A stretch of 64,000 bases of DNA from Isoetes taiwanensis (Eukaryota > Streptophyta > Lycopodiopsida > Isoetales > Isoetaceae): assembly GCA_021234155.1 (NCBI GenBank), contig JAJEKV010000024.1:11382913-11446912 (forward strand), in the 5' to 3' direction. The notes under the pieces were generated by a model that made no database searches, was not told the DNA's origin, and saw nothing but the letters and a program-made list of their open reading frames with translations. Numbering within the stretch: position 1 is the stretch's first letter; every line of letters begins with the position of its first letter. Of the stretch, positions 27,969 to 40,174 are shown in pieces. The position numbers and the translations under genes were made by a program.

Positions 27969-29672
27969 TGTGACGCTCCCTGAATCTATACGATCCTCCC
28001 ATCGTATAAATACAGGAAATCCCCTTTCCATGGCACTCCATCACCACGAAAAGGCCCTCCGTCTAACTCGGACCATCTAGATAACTCCAGATGTCGGAGT
28101 GAAGGACACGGAGGTGTCATTCGGCCCACGCCTTCAATGGGAATCCTATATAGCGGAAGCGCGCATACATGTTAGCAACCAATAACATATAATAATAACA
28201 TACCTTCAGCTGAAAACTCATATCAACCACATACAATAAATAACATATTTACACCCACCCAATAGCTCTACCCCAGGCTCTGACTCAGGGGAAATCAACT
28301 GACGGCTAGGCCACAAGATAACAACAGACGGAATTTATGGCAATGGCATTGGCTGGCTTAAGACAATGGCTAGGGTTGACCACTCCATCCGCCCCTCCTG
28401 TGCACACTTTGCAGATAAGCTGAATCGAGCTCTGGAATGACTATAGCCTTCCGCGTTGTGCAATCTCATGGAATCACCCTATGAGACTACTCCGGCTTGC
28501 ATCTCACCAGTTGCGCTGAGGCAGGTCAGGGATGAATCCCCTCCCCGGATCACCATGGCTACATGGGTGTGCTAGAGAGTAGTGCCTACCATTGGCAACC
28601 CACTACTCGTACCCGACTTTAACCCCCCAAAAACCACAGGTCGGATCACCACAACGGGTCTCACCGCACCTGTCCAGAGTGTCAATCAACGATCTAACAC
28701 CCAGGAGGTGTCGGTCCCATACCCGGCCTGCACGCAGTGACCGACCATAAGACTAGCACACTGTAGGAGCCCCTGTACCCGCGGTCAGCAAGGCTCCACC
28801 CCCGTTTCACCATGATGTTCGTTCTTAAAGTACAAGTCACTCCATAGCTCCCACAGCTAGGTGGGCTCTTGTGCACAGGCCGCATTTAATAGGATCTAAG
28901 GGATTCTAGCTAGGAGCATCTTCTAAACTACTAGCTTTCAGGTCTCTACCCTCCCTTAACCCTAATTCATACAGGAGGAGCCGAAAAGAACATTCCATCC
29001 ACAAAGTAACATCATCTAGCATTCATATAATTCCAAGAGAACAAAAGAATTGAATTTAACCATTCATCTAAGCAAAGAAGGGTTAGAATTCAATCAAAGA
29101 CTCTTATCTACAAGTATCCTGACTAGAACCATAACTAGCTAAATCTACTAACCGGTATCTTGGCTGGAGTTATCCATCATTCTTCAGTATGTTAGCTAAC
29201 TGGAACTGGGTCGAACCGGGTCACGATTCGATTAAGCTTAGCAGCTTGGGCAACAAGATAAACTATAATTAATTCACCAAGTCGATTTTGGGGGTAGCCT
29301 AACCAGGCTTAGTTTGGTAACTATCCCCTGGCCACTCAGAGTAGATTAGGTGGCCCTCTATACTTGACAACTCCCCTGGCTGGTCAACTTAGTCAAAGTA
29401 TATAACTACCCTTATTCTTGATCACGTGATCTCTCATTTTAGGGTTTGCACCTGCGCTGGTCAACTATACCTGTATAGTCAACCATATGACACGTGTTCC
29501 ATGTTTTCCCATAACCCAATGGTTAGTAACTACTAGCTAATATAACTTCTAACTAGCTACTTCTGGTTAAGTGATAAAATATACTAGCCTTATACGTGAC
29601 GTGTCACGGTATGCAGTATGTATACACAGTATTTATACGTGTGTATAGCGTACAAATACGTGGAACGTCACA
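27969..29672 (-). repeat. 5' LTR of the Ty3/gypsy element (1704 bp)
   Basis: Plus-strand ends TGTGACGCTCCC and GGAACGTCACA, followed by the target duplication CCTTG at 29673-29677. The partner is 12840-14534. It holds the promoter and polyadenylation signals of the element. Confidence 0.95.
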
Positions 29673-30576
29673 CCTTGCATCATGTCATGGCCTCTATATA
29701 GTGTTCAATTCTTTAAGGATGACCTCCAGAGCCAGAGGTTGTTGGGGATAATGATTGTCTTGATCTTGATCCATTAGCAGTGGGTACCCTGCCATGACCC
29801 TAGGCAAAAGAGGAGAAGTATAAGTAGTCAGACATTATCGTAGCAAGTTTGATTAGTGACACTGCACGTGAGACTATGATGAAGGTTAGGGGCTTGGATT
29901 GTTGTTGGAGTATGCAATTCATTACAATAGACCAATTGGTGGAAGTGGCCACTTTACAAGAGTATATCGTTGATGAAAGGGACCTACATGTACACAATTT
30001 TTGAGCATGCACTTCAGGATGAAAGAAATCCAAATAGGAAAAGATACCCTTTGCTAAGAAAATGGATATGTACAAAAGCATGGCAGAAAATCCATGCAAT
30101 TCCAACTTCCTCATGGCACTTATTGGCAAAAAAAGCAGGCAGAAGGGACCAGGATTGCTTTGCATGGAAATAATGGCTTGTTGAGACCAACCTCTAGGAT
30201 CTTGGCTGCCATGAAGACATTTGAAAAATATATTGACTTCAATGCTTTTATGCCCTCTTCATGCTGGGCACAAATTGCAATGATTGAATTCCATAAAGAT
30301 ATATTCTCTAATGCATTTTGTTGAATATTCTCTCACCAATTTGTAAGATCCCACACTTTCCATACACATTAAATAAAAACTCAAAAAAGATCGGCAACCA
30401 TATCCCATAACACACTAAAACAAAGGTTTTAATTTTTTTTTTGCAAGAAAACCAATGTAAAATAATGTCATTAATTAGGCAAAACAAATATTAAAAAAAA
30501 ATAAAAATTAAAAATTAAAAAAACAACACTGACAAGTTCATGAATACCATTGAATACAACACAGATCCCCATAACA
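29673..30576 (+). mobile_element. Duplicated unit, copy 2, right part
   Basis: Continues copy 2 from the CCTTG target. It matches 6554-7462, including HALQDERNPNRKRYPLLRKW and HGNNGLLRPTSR of the element B family. The frame is decayed, as in copy 1. Confidence 0.85.
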
Positions 30577-30609
30577 CACCAAAACAAAAATTTTCAAGAT
30601 TTTTTTTTA

Positions 30610-31440
30610 TGCCACTTGGAGATCAAAGAAACAACATCTCCCATTCAGTTGGAGATGGGCATCGTCTACATTGGCAAAAATGTGCCAAATATATGGTAAA
30701 GATCACTTACAACCACCTCTTTGGCCAGGTTATTTTATATAGAGTACTTGTGATGGTTCTCCAGGTGAGTAGTTTTTGAACATAGGTTAGGCTGGCATTT
30801 CCCTGAAGGCAGCTCTTCACATATGGCCATGAGCTTTTGATAAAAAATGTCCTTTGCAGCATGTGAATTGCTTTCATCTTTTGCTGCTTCCTGCACATCT
30901 TCTGAAGGAATGCTCTTAGTAGCTATTTTGAATTGCAAGATGGGTTGTTTTTCCTTTATTGATATTACTGAACTCATATTTGCTGTAATGGATTTTATGC
31001 CTACAGCCTCATGAGATGCACCTTTGTCTGCAGCTGGCTCTAAGACTGGCTGCATTTTCTACCTTTTCCTAGTGCCCTGACTTCTTCCATCTTCATCTTC
31101 TGAAGATTCAAGATCAGATTCACTACTTGATTGATCTGTTGGATATGAAACCCAAATGGGGAGGAAAGGATAATCAACTCCAAGTCCCGGTGCAATGGGT
31201 GCAATGGGCAACTGAGGCCTGGCTCTTTTCACACTAAGAATTATGCCCAGGAACTTGAGTCTATGCAATTGAGCTTGTGCTCTTGCTGCCAGGCTTTCAT
31301 CCAGAAAATCAACAAGTGCTTGAGGGTATCCGCAGGAAGAGCAGTGGACAAATGCCAGACTAGAAGCGTAGAAGCAGCGCTTTTCAGAGCCTTTCTGAGG
31401 TTTAGGTTCTACAACGTTTGAGACAACTACGACATAATGC
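30610..31440 (-). pseudogene. U11/U12-65K-like (RNPC3 homologue) pseudogene
   Basis: The minus strand reads in order: QALVDFLDESLAARAQAQLH and LKFLGIILSVKRARPQLP (second half of the N-terminal RRM), PIAPGLGVDYPF, SSSESDLESSEDEDG, a basic run, an in-frame TAG at 31061-31059, ASHEAVGIKSI, QPILQFKIATKSI, then in a shifted frame PMFKNYSPGEPSQVLYIK and NLAKEVVVSDLYHIFGTF (start of the C-terminal RRM). This order is that of the minor-spliceosome protein U11/U12-65K, from memory of that family. The long Pro-rich linker is largely missing. No introns are visible. Stops and frameshifts make it non-functional. A retrocopy is likely but no poly(A) tail is certain. Confidence 0.8.
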
Positions 31441-31508
31441 CCTTTTTTTTTTTTTTTCAAGAATTGAGTGGTTTACTCCCTCTTTATTCTTTCGCTCTCT
31501 CTTTCATA

Positions 31509-31658
<150 letters not shown>

Positions 31659-31738
31659 TAGTTATTACAATAGTTAAGCATCATGATTCTATATGATTGT
31701 TTGTTTGGTTTATAATAGTGCTTTATTACCATGTTTTA

Positions 31739-31883
<145 letters not shown>

Positions 31884-32589
31884 CCTTTGAAGTTGATGCA
31901 TAGACCATTGAGTGCTTTTGTGCCATTGGAAGTGGCACAGTGATTTCCATGCCATTTTGCACCATTGAAAATGTTGAGAGGTGCGCCTAAAAAAAAATTG
32001 GGGCCATTCTTTTGAGAATATTCCTCAAAATTTGCCAGGTCAATGGTGGGAAACAAAAGATAAGCAATGATATTCTCTGATTGGAAGTCTTTGATGTTTT
32101 GGATGAATGTTTGTTATTCATAAAGCAAATTTGCCTTAGAATCCAACACTTCTTATTAGATATTATTTGATGAGAGACCATATGCACTTAAACGCCTTTG
32201 GATAAAAACAACTATGACTAAAAATCTCCAATCTAGAATGCAAAGCCAACTATTGGATGCTACAAATGAGTTCCATCCATAGGTTTCAAACATACACAAG
32301 AAGTGAGTCGATAAAGAGAAACAATTGTCGTCGCTCTAAATTTCTTGTAATTTGAGTTAATGCAAATTAAACCAATGTTGTAAATGTTAAAATCACATAT
32401 AGCCTCATATTTAAGACATTTACCAAGCAGCCTCAAACACCAAACCATCCATAACCACCAAGAATCATTATAAGCTATATATTATTGACGTAATCCAGCC
32501 CATGCTCCATCAAAGCATCAATCCTACACCAGCTATGCTCACCCCAAGCACAAATCCAAGCCCAAGGGTGCATCCCATCACAACCTTAG

Positions 32590-33900
32590 AACCTAAAGCC
32601 TTGGTTTTATGTCTAAGCCTCATCAAACTTGAATATGTTTTTGCATGTTCCTGAAGGAATTTGCCTTGCTAAAAGCCTTCAATCGATGACCACATAAAAA
32701 GATAGAAAATATGTGTCTAAGGATGAGACATGGAATAGTGGATCCGTCGTTCTGGATGCAGAAAACTATTTTGGACCCACTGCTTCACTTACCCCAACTC
32801 TCTTATATTTGATCTTGATATTTGAGGTTGCAAAGAGAATAAAAGCTCTACAACATTTTTGAAAGTTTTGTTTCTTAAGTTATCAGCTCCTGGCACCACA
32901 GATTTGGAGTTTACGTTCAGGCATTTTGCCAAATTTCATTCATGCTCCCCCTGTGTCTGTGTGTATGTATCATGCAATTTTCCAGTTTTAAATGCAACCA
33001 ATCCTACCTCAATCGACTTAACCTGGTCTGAGTTTAAAGCGGGCTTATCTACTGTGTAAAATAGTTTGGATTATAGTCTGGAAGCACAGTCTTTTCTGAT
33101 TCATGGCCTAACTGAGATTTTAAAGATGGACACATGTTCTTAATGTATAGCAGACAACTTTAAGGTCCTAGAAGATCGTGTTAAGATCTTTTTTAAAGAT
33201 AGTGTTAAGCTCTTTTCTATAAAATATCAACTTTGTAACTATGTATGCGTAGATTTATAACATGGACACATGTTTCTAATGTATGCTAGACTTCCACATC
33301 AACTTGTATGTTATCCGACCTTTAATATTTGAAGTTCTGGCCCTTACGACACCAAAATAACATCCTGCTACCACCTCTGTTGAGAGCTTTGTAACTCGCA
33401 GTTGCATGTTTGGAAGGCGGAAAGAAGAGACTCCCTCAATTGTTCTACAGGTAACGCTCTTTGAGTTGAGTTAGGCACGTCATTGCAATGTGAGATCATT
33501 AAAAGATAACCCTAGGAAGGATTTAGAGATGTGATCTGTGTATTGTTGGCGGCATCAGATGATTGAGCAGTCTTCTTTTATTGGAATTTAATTAAAATGC
33601 AATGTAGGTGCATGATGGCTCGGTTTGTTAGGGCATTTTATGAACCTGCATGGACATTGCTGTAAGTTTGACATAATAATCTATTTCAAAGCTTTCTAGC
33701 ACATGCAGCCCAAAGCTTTGGTTTTATGTCTAAACCTCTTCAAACTTGAAATATGGTTTTGCATGTTCCTGAAGTAATTTGCCTTGCTGAAAGCCTTTAA
33801 TCAATGACATAAGGAAATTTGTGTCTAAGGATGAGGCATGGGACAGTGGATCTATTGTTCTGGATGCAAAAACTATTTTGGACCCTGCTGCAAAACTTGT
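32590..33900. repeat. Dispersed 200-bp repeat, copies at about 32590-32790 and 33708-33900
   Basis: Both contain TTGGTTTTATGTCTAA, TTTGCATGTTCCTGAAG and GTGTCTAAGGATGAG. The second copy continues into KDEAWDSGSIVLDAKTILDP on the plus strand, which looks like a scrap of coding sequence. The first copy has the same stretch with changes. Confidence 0.75.
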
Positions 33901-34200
33901 CATCTCGGCTGGAAGCTCAAGAGAAGAAAAGCAATGCTGGACAACCTCAAAATAATCGTGGCATGCATAAAATGAAGCATGAGGAATTTGAGAATGTAAA
34001 GTTGTTCCTGCTTCTAAAAGTCCAATTGATCAGACTACATGAAATTTTCAATCTGCCTGTCCAGCACGAACTTATATGCGCATTCAGAAGATTTAGAATA
34101 TGGAAGCGAGCTCTGACGATAGTCCAAACCACAAGGAAACTTCGAATGGCGCCGCCAATCAAGATGATGGAGAACCCATGCAATCTGCTCCATAAAAGCT
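33830..34200 (+). pseudogene. Gene scraps of unknown origin
   Basis: Plus-strand frames give KDEAWDSGSIVLDAKTILDP then AAKLVISAGSSREEKQCW, and at about 34095-34195 EASSDDSPNHKETSNGAANQ then DDGEPMQSAP and a stop. The composition is protein-like, but no family is recognised and the frames are not joined. Confidence 0.3.
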
Positions 34201-36003
34201 TATGAAAATGCACATTTCCTTTAAAGATAGAGATCATGGACCCTACCTAACACATTGCTGGAAGATCATAATACAATTACAGGAGATGAAGAAGCAGATT
34301 TAGACAATATTTTATTAACAATAAAACTTCTGAAGCACCAGGTCAAATATGTAAATCCATTTGTATAGGTGCAACTGACATGTTCAAAACATAACACAGC
34401 GTATTGCCCTTGCTTGGATGGAGAAATCTGAATGCAGGGCAAGTTGATAGGAAGTCTTTGCCATCAATTCTGTTCAATGTTCAGTTGTCTGTGATGAACC
34501 ACAACATGCTTTACCATTAGCATGTGATTTACTCACTTTATATCCGATACGTGTGGTACTGGTGTTTGTTTTTGCTCCAACAAAATTTAGCCTTAAAGAC
34601 TTTGAAGGTGGGTTGGACGAAGGTGGACTAAGCCAGATAATATTCTAGGTATCCAACAATTGTGGAACCAGTATGCCAATCGATTGAATATGCTAATTGT
34701 GTAAATGGCAAGGCAAAAATATTGCATTGCTTGTTCTGGCAACCTCATTGGGACAAAGTCATTCAACATGAGGATGTATTGAATCAGAAATGAAGGAAAT
34801 GGAAGCATGTGTTAACAGCATGAGGACTGCTTGGCAAGATAATATTCAATGCACAACACAAGATTCATGTACAAAAAAATTCAGAGAACTACAAATGAGA
34901 GAGTGTATAGTCACCAAAAATGGTATTTATGCTCATGTAACCCTTGCTCTCATTGACGACCCTGATGATATAGAAGCTACATAGAGCTCTTTGGAGAAAT
35001 GTCTAAGATTGCTACATACAACAACCTTCAAAAGGAAAAGCTTCGAGCTCACATCATTTATAGGTTTCACGTTCTGTTGTTTTTAGCATGTCTTGGCCCT
35101 AGAAAGGGCCAATGGATGAAAGCTGGTAGAATTATATATAGGTCACTCGACCGTTGGATAGTTTTCACATTTCTTAATTTTACCTAAGGTATATGGTTCC
35201 TAAAGGTACTACATAATTTTCTTGAGGAGGAGGGCCATTGCAGGGGATAATGCTAGGCAGTGCTTCTAGCTGAGGCAGAGGGCCGCGAGTCCTCTGTGGT
35301 GGCACCGTCGAAGCAATTTGCTATGCAATGTCCCGAGGCATATAAATTATGGTTTATTTTTGCGACAAATATAAAAAAGGACAATTTTAGTAACTTCAGT
35401 TGAGCACTATGTTTTTGGCAAGTCGTCGCCTCCCCTGGAACATCTGCTCCCATCTGGCTCACTATTATTCCACAAAAGTTTGTAAATACTAGGCAGAATG
35501 ATCTATATAGCCCGCCAAGTTTGTAGTACTTGATCTTTCGAAAAAAATTATTGGGATACATCACATATTTTGTAGTCAAATTTGGGATCAGATAATAAGC
35601 ACTCCACAATCTACAAAGGCATAAAAGATGATGATGTGGCACTTCAGATGGTGATACGTCATGCCAAGTGTAAGCAAGACCAACTTTTGACTAGGCAAAA
35701 AATGAAGCGATGTACTACTTCTGCTTTCCAAGGGTGATGTGGCAATTATTGGGTGACATGGCAAGATACGAGTGATATGAACTTGATGACTAGGCACTTT
35801 TGCAACATGACAACTTTTTAGGATTTTTATTAGGAATTTGGTAAGGAATCTATTTCCAAATAGTTAAAAACAACTAGTCAAATTTACTTTCCAAGTTGCC
35901 ATGTCATTGCCACATCATTTCAGGACCAAATTTTCATTGAGCAATGTATCAAACTAACTTTCATTTATTAACAATTATCATGGCTCAACCTACACTACCA
36001 TGT
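34201..36003. other. Stretch with one uncertain short ORF
   Basis: A 64-codon plus-strand ORF at 34790-34984 (MKEMEACVNSMRTAW, ending DDPDDIEAT) has some protein character but no recognisable match. The rest is AT-rich, with repeated references to no known element. Confidence 0.3.
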
Positions 36004-36394
36004 CTTTGGATAAAAACAACTATGACTAAGCATCTCTAATTTAGAATGCAAAGAGAACTATTGGATGTTATAAATGAGTTCCATCCACAGGTTTCAAACA
36101 TACACAGGAAATGAGAAACAATTGTCGTTGCTATAAATTTCTTGTAATTTGAGTTAATGCAAATCAAACCAGTGTCGTAAATGTTAAAATCACATATACC
36201 CTCGTTTTCAAGACATTTACCAAGGAGTCTCAAACATCAAACCATCCATAACCACCAAGAATCATTATAAGCTATATATATTATTGACGTAATCTTATTG
36301 GAAAGCCTCTTTCATTTTTCAGAAGAAGCCCCATCGATGATGACAAAAGGTCTATCCTTGTTTATTTATTTATTTATTTATCTATGATTTGAAG

Positions 36395-36850
36395 CTAAAT
36401 GCGATTATACTCAATGATGATGTTTCCAGTGTCAAGAGGTGCCATCCTTTGGAAGAGCTCCTTTGGAAGGTCAAGCTCAGCATTGCAAGGGCCGTCGGCG
36501 TCATTGCAGTAATCAATAACTGTGACAGTAAAAGTGTCATGGTTATAGCAACCTGCCCCTTCATTATTGGCACGAACACAACTGATTTGGTACTTGGCAC
36601 CACATCCATATCCATTATTGTAGATGGGTTTGCTTCCTGCAGCAAACATGTAGTCGCCAGGGACATCCATATTACAAGCATTATCTGTAAAAGATCAATT
36701 GGTTTAGAGATGTAGTCTTAGGATTGTTAGCTTTAGAAACTTACTATAATTGCCCTCGTACCATGTGGATCTCCCAGAGTCGGCTTGAGTGCCCAGGATG
36801 AAGAACATGATAGCAAGCATAGCGGCAAGGTGCACTTTTGTAATTGCCAT
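36395..36850 (-). CDS. Secreted EG45-domain / plant natriuretic peptide-like protein
   Basis: Two exons, 36850-36745 and 36684-36395, joined at GTAAGT and ACAG, give 131 residues. Residues 1-24 are a signal peptide (MAITKVHLAAMLAIMFFILG). The mature part begins with TWYEGNY and contains NGYGCGAKYQISC, the Cys pairs of a double-psi beta barrel, VTVIDYC (the HFD-like strand of expansins has VID here) and GNIIIEY. Length and Cys pattern match plant natriuretic peptides and short EG45-like proteins, which act in the apoplast on ion and water balance. There is no expansin cellulose-binding domain. A TATA box lies 66 bp upstream. This is the only clearly intact gene in the window. Confidence 0.9.
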
Positions 36851-36915
36851 AGTGGTTGTGTGAGCCAATGTGTGCTTGAGACTCTGTTATGCTTCAATCT
36901 TGGTGTATACATGCT

Positions 36916-36923
36916 CTTTTATA
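36916..36923 (-). promoter_or_regulatory. TATA box of the EG45-domain gene
   Basis: TATAAAAG on the minus strand, 66-73 bp before the ATG at 36850, leaving a leader of about 35-40 bases. Confidence 0.6.
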
Positions 36924-37589
36924 CACATAGAGAGAATAGCCCGTCAAAGTACGTGAACGACCCGACATGATGAAGAAGATGCTAAGGCAAGAGAGGTGAG
37001 CACCGTGAGGTCCCATTATATGGAAATTGAAAGACTGATTGCAAAGTGGGTCTCATGAAGGTCAAAGTCCGCTCTTGAGTCATGTTGACAACGTGGCGTG
37101 TAAGGCGGAGCGTCAAGTCTGTTTAGGGCAGACGTGGTCACCGTAAAGCCGCCGAATATGGGCTCGCCTTCGTTCATCCACACGGGTACTTTTATCAGTA
37201 GCTCTTCGAGATTCCACAAAGACATTTTCCCCGCCTTGACGATATGATGTTTTTTTGTTTGCGTTTAATTTTGATTCAAAAACTATTTGCTGGTGGATGC
37301 TCATGGAAATGCGTTAGATATTTCTTGGACAGAAATTTCAGAGTTGTGCAATAGGCGAGTTGTGCCAGGGATGACAGAGAGAGGTCTTCTGTTAATTCTG
37401 ATGCATAAACGTACTTTTATGCATCAGGAGTATAACACAAAATCGAAGGCATGCCCAAAACGACTGTTTCGTTTAAACACACACTATTGAATCTTTTGCA
37501 ACCCGTTCAAGTTCTGTGCAAAGTTGAGTGATGCTTTCATTCAACCAGTCCTCAATCAGTAAAATTTGCCAAGCTTTGATCTTATCCAG
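36924..37589. other. Upstream region of the EG45-domain gene, no other gene seen
   Basis: About 660 bp that would hold the promoter. Only short ORFs without recognisable content are present. No known operator-like motif stands out. Confidence 0.4.
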
Positions 37590-40169
37590 GAAGACAATCC
37601 ATTGTTTTATCAGATTCAGTACTATTACCATCCATACAGTGCAAGTTACGACTTTGTGCATAAAACACACTGCGCAATAACAGAGTGATGATGACAGAAG
37701 AGAGTTTGAAGAATATTTACTAGAATTCTGGAGCAGGATGAGATTTCTTGTACTTTTGGGTTTTTTGGCATGTAGAGATTACTGTAGTTGACTCAAAGGC
37801 TTAAAGAATATGCAGAAGTTTACTACTGGTGGTGCCACAGATGAGCCTTTTGTTGTCAAAAAATGCATTTTTTATTGGAGGAAACATTGTAAACTTTTTT
37901 TTGTTGAAATGTTGCAGATTCAGATAAAAATGCTGTTGTTAGGCTCATTCGGAGAAAAACCTGTTTGGGCTCTTATTGACATTGCATTATGAATCTGTAC
38001 ATGTTTCAACCTAATGTTAGTTGCAACGATAGCTGTTGCTGCCAGTATTATGATCATTGTTGGTGGAAAGTGGCTTTCAAAATCTCTATAAAAATCAATT
38101 TTCTTTCTTCATCGACAATTCCTTCATATGTATGGAAAATGCAGGAGAATACTAGATGTGCCCTTGAAAGCTTCATAACACCCTTGAAGCTTCATAGCAC
38201 CCTTGGATTCCAAGAGCAGATTTTCTTATGTTATGCAAAGAAAGTTGGTCTTTTATTTATGCTCTTAGGAATGAGTAGGGAGAGGTTTTTGACATCAAAC
38301 ATGGAACGATTATTTGGATGACTATGCTTAGGCTTCAGACGTAATGAAATTTTGTTTGCAATATGGGAAGAATGCTGATTTATGTGCTCCACATGTTGCA
38401 GGTATGCTGATATATTTGTTGTTATATGAAGGGGCCAGGTGACATAGCAGATGTAAAACCTTCAAAGCCTTCTGTAGTTGCTAGTTGCTGATGGTAAAGT
38501 GTGGCACTATATGTTTACATGCATGTTGTGGTGCACAAGAATTAGATATTGACACACCCGTGAAGAAGGAGATAAAAGCAAAAGGCATGGAACGTTGATC
38601 TTAAGAGGGGTATATATTTGTTGACGTGTTTTAGTTTAGGATAGAGAATAGAGATGTCCTATTTTTAGGGCCCATGTCCCTAATTTTTCAAAGGTCCACA
38701 TAACTAGTTCAAACATAAAAACTGAGCTGTTGCTCCTTTAGTTCAGTACGCAGATGAGCACTACCTATCTTTTCCTCTCTTGAAACGCAGATGAGCACCT
38801 ACCTGTCTTTTCCTCTCTTGAAAGTGTCTACCATGATGAATCTCTTCTGGACAAAGCTATATTTAGATTTGATAATTGCGCTCTGGTTTTATTCGGCTAG
38901 CACTGCTTGTTTTGTTTGATAGAAATGCTGAATTTTGCTCTCATCTCTTGGAACTCTCCTTTCAGTCTTTAGTTTTCATCTATCAGTACATCAACTAGGT
39001 CTTCGTCGTCTTTAAGAAGTTTGTCTACTCCCTCTTAGATGGTTGATTAGCTTTTGGGGCGTGTAGTGATTCACAATCCTACTCTTTGCACTTGGGCCTT
39101 GTAGCTTCTACAACACCGCTTGAAACTCTAAGACATTAGAGAAGTTTCGCCAGACATCAGTGTTAAAGTGCTCCATGATTCTCTTGCCGTCAAAGCTCCT
39201 GTAAGCAACATGAAGATATTACACTTTGCTCAACAACTTGGGACTTCCATCATGGTAGTTTATGTTCGTTTGTACTTACAAAAGAAAAAAAAAAGGAAGT
39301 GTAGGTAGCTACAAAAACGAAAAATGGAAACAATCTAGTAAGTAGGACTAAATGTTTTCTATTCCAAATAGAACTAGCAAAAAGGCCCAACATGAGCCTT
39401 GGGCAGTTTTAGGCTTAAATTTAGTTTTGTATTTGTTTAGCTTAGATTGTTTTGCATTTTTTTTTTTTTTTTAGGCATAGTTTGTACCTTCTATAACAAA
39501 CAATCAAAGACTATTGGATATTAACATTGAACATCATTTTTTAGCTTGATTGGAGCTTTGCATGGGTCTTAATTTTTCTAGGTCTTTTTAAGAATATAAT
39601 AATAGAATATAATAGAATAGAGGCTTGGTAAATGAGGTGCCATGTAGACAGGGTATATTTTACACCCTAGAAGGCTTTGGCAAAGTCTTTTAAACCAAGA
39701 TGCTAATGCATCAATGGGTTGCCCATTAGAAGACCCATATATGCGTCCTTAACTATGCATCATTGTGGTCATCGTGCAAGTGGCAAGGATTGAGCTTATG
39801 TGTCATTTTTTATTCATTATAATCATCTTGCAAGTGGTAAAAATTGGTTTTGTTGTAGTTTCGATTAAAGAGAACATGGAATGCTACTGGTTTCCTAAAT
39901 ATAGATGCATTAAGTACAAATCCAAATTGGAAGCTTAGATGGCATTAAGCTTCCAATTTAGTACAAGAGAAATAGAGTTAAGGAGGGCAACTTCAATCTA
40001 TGACTTTTGTGCTGAAATATGGTTTGGATGGGTCCAACATATTTAAAAGGATTTTCCATCTTTGACATTGATTTTGTCAAGAACTTGAGGTTGGAGTTTT
40101 CACATGCGAACCTCCCTTTCACTAGTAGCAGAGAATCGAGACATTCCATGTCCATGGGCAACCATAATC
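37590..40169. repeat. Local repeat mosaic, first block (modules Y and Z)
   Basis: Module Y (about 37605-38090; ATGATGACAGAAGAGAGTTT, GTGGAAAGTGGCTTTCA) recurs at 51160-51655 and 61497-61870. A module at 38740-39260 recurs at 52727-53120. Module Z (39315-40169; TCTAGTAAGTAGGACTAAAT, ATGTTTTCTATTCCAAATAG) recurs at 53163-54020, with partial copies at 51656 and 61880. A 50-bp tandem doubling lies at 38749-38820. It is cut at 40170-40174 by the 10.7-kb element. No coding function is seen. Confidence 0.8.
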
Positions 40170-40174
40170 TATTG

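Larger units (their letters stand above)
12840..29672 (-). mobile_element. Full-length Ty3/gypsy chromovirus-like LTR retrotransposon
   Basis: The 16,833-bp element lies in minus orientation. Both ends are TGTGACG..CGTCACA, and the flanks carry the 5-bp target duplication CCTTG (12835-12839 and 29673-29677). In element order it has a 5' LTR (27969-29672), an initiator-tRNA-Met primer site (27967-27956), repeats in the leader, gag-protease, reverse transcriptase-RNase H, integrase with a C-terminal chromodomain-like segment, a polypurine tract (14547-14535) and a 3' LTR (12840-14534). Frames are broken at several places and the integrase is split by a 7.6-kb insertion. This copy cannot be autonomous as read. 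Confidence 0.95.
32197..36295. repeat. Dispersed 290-bp repeat, copies at 32197-32490 and 36004-36295
   Basis: Both copies begin CTTTGGATAAAAACAACTAT and end near ATTATTGACGTAATC. They share GAGTTCCATCCA and AGAATCATTATAAGCTATAT. No coding content. Confidence 0.85.
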
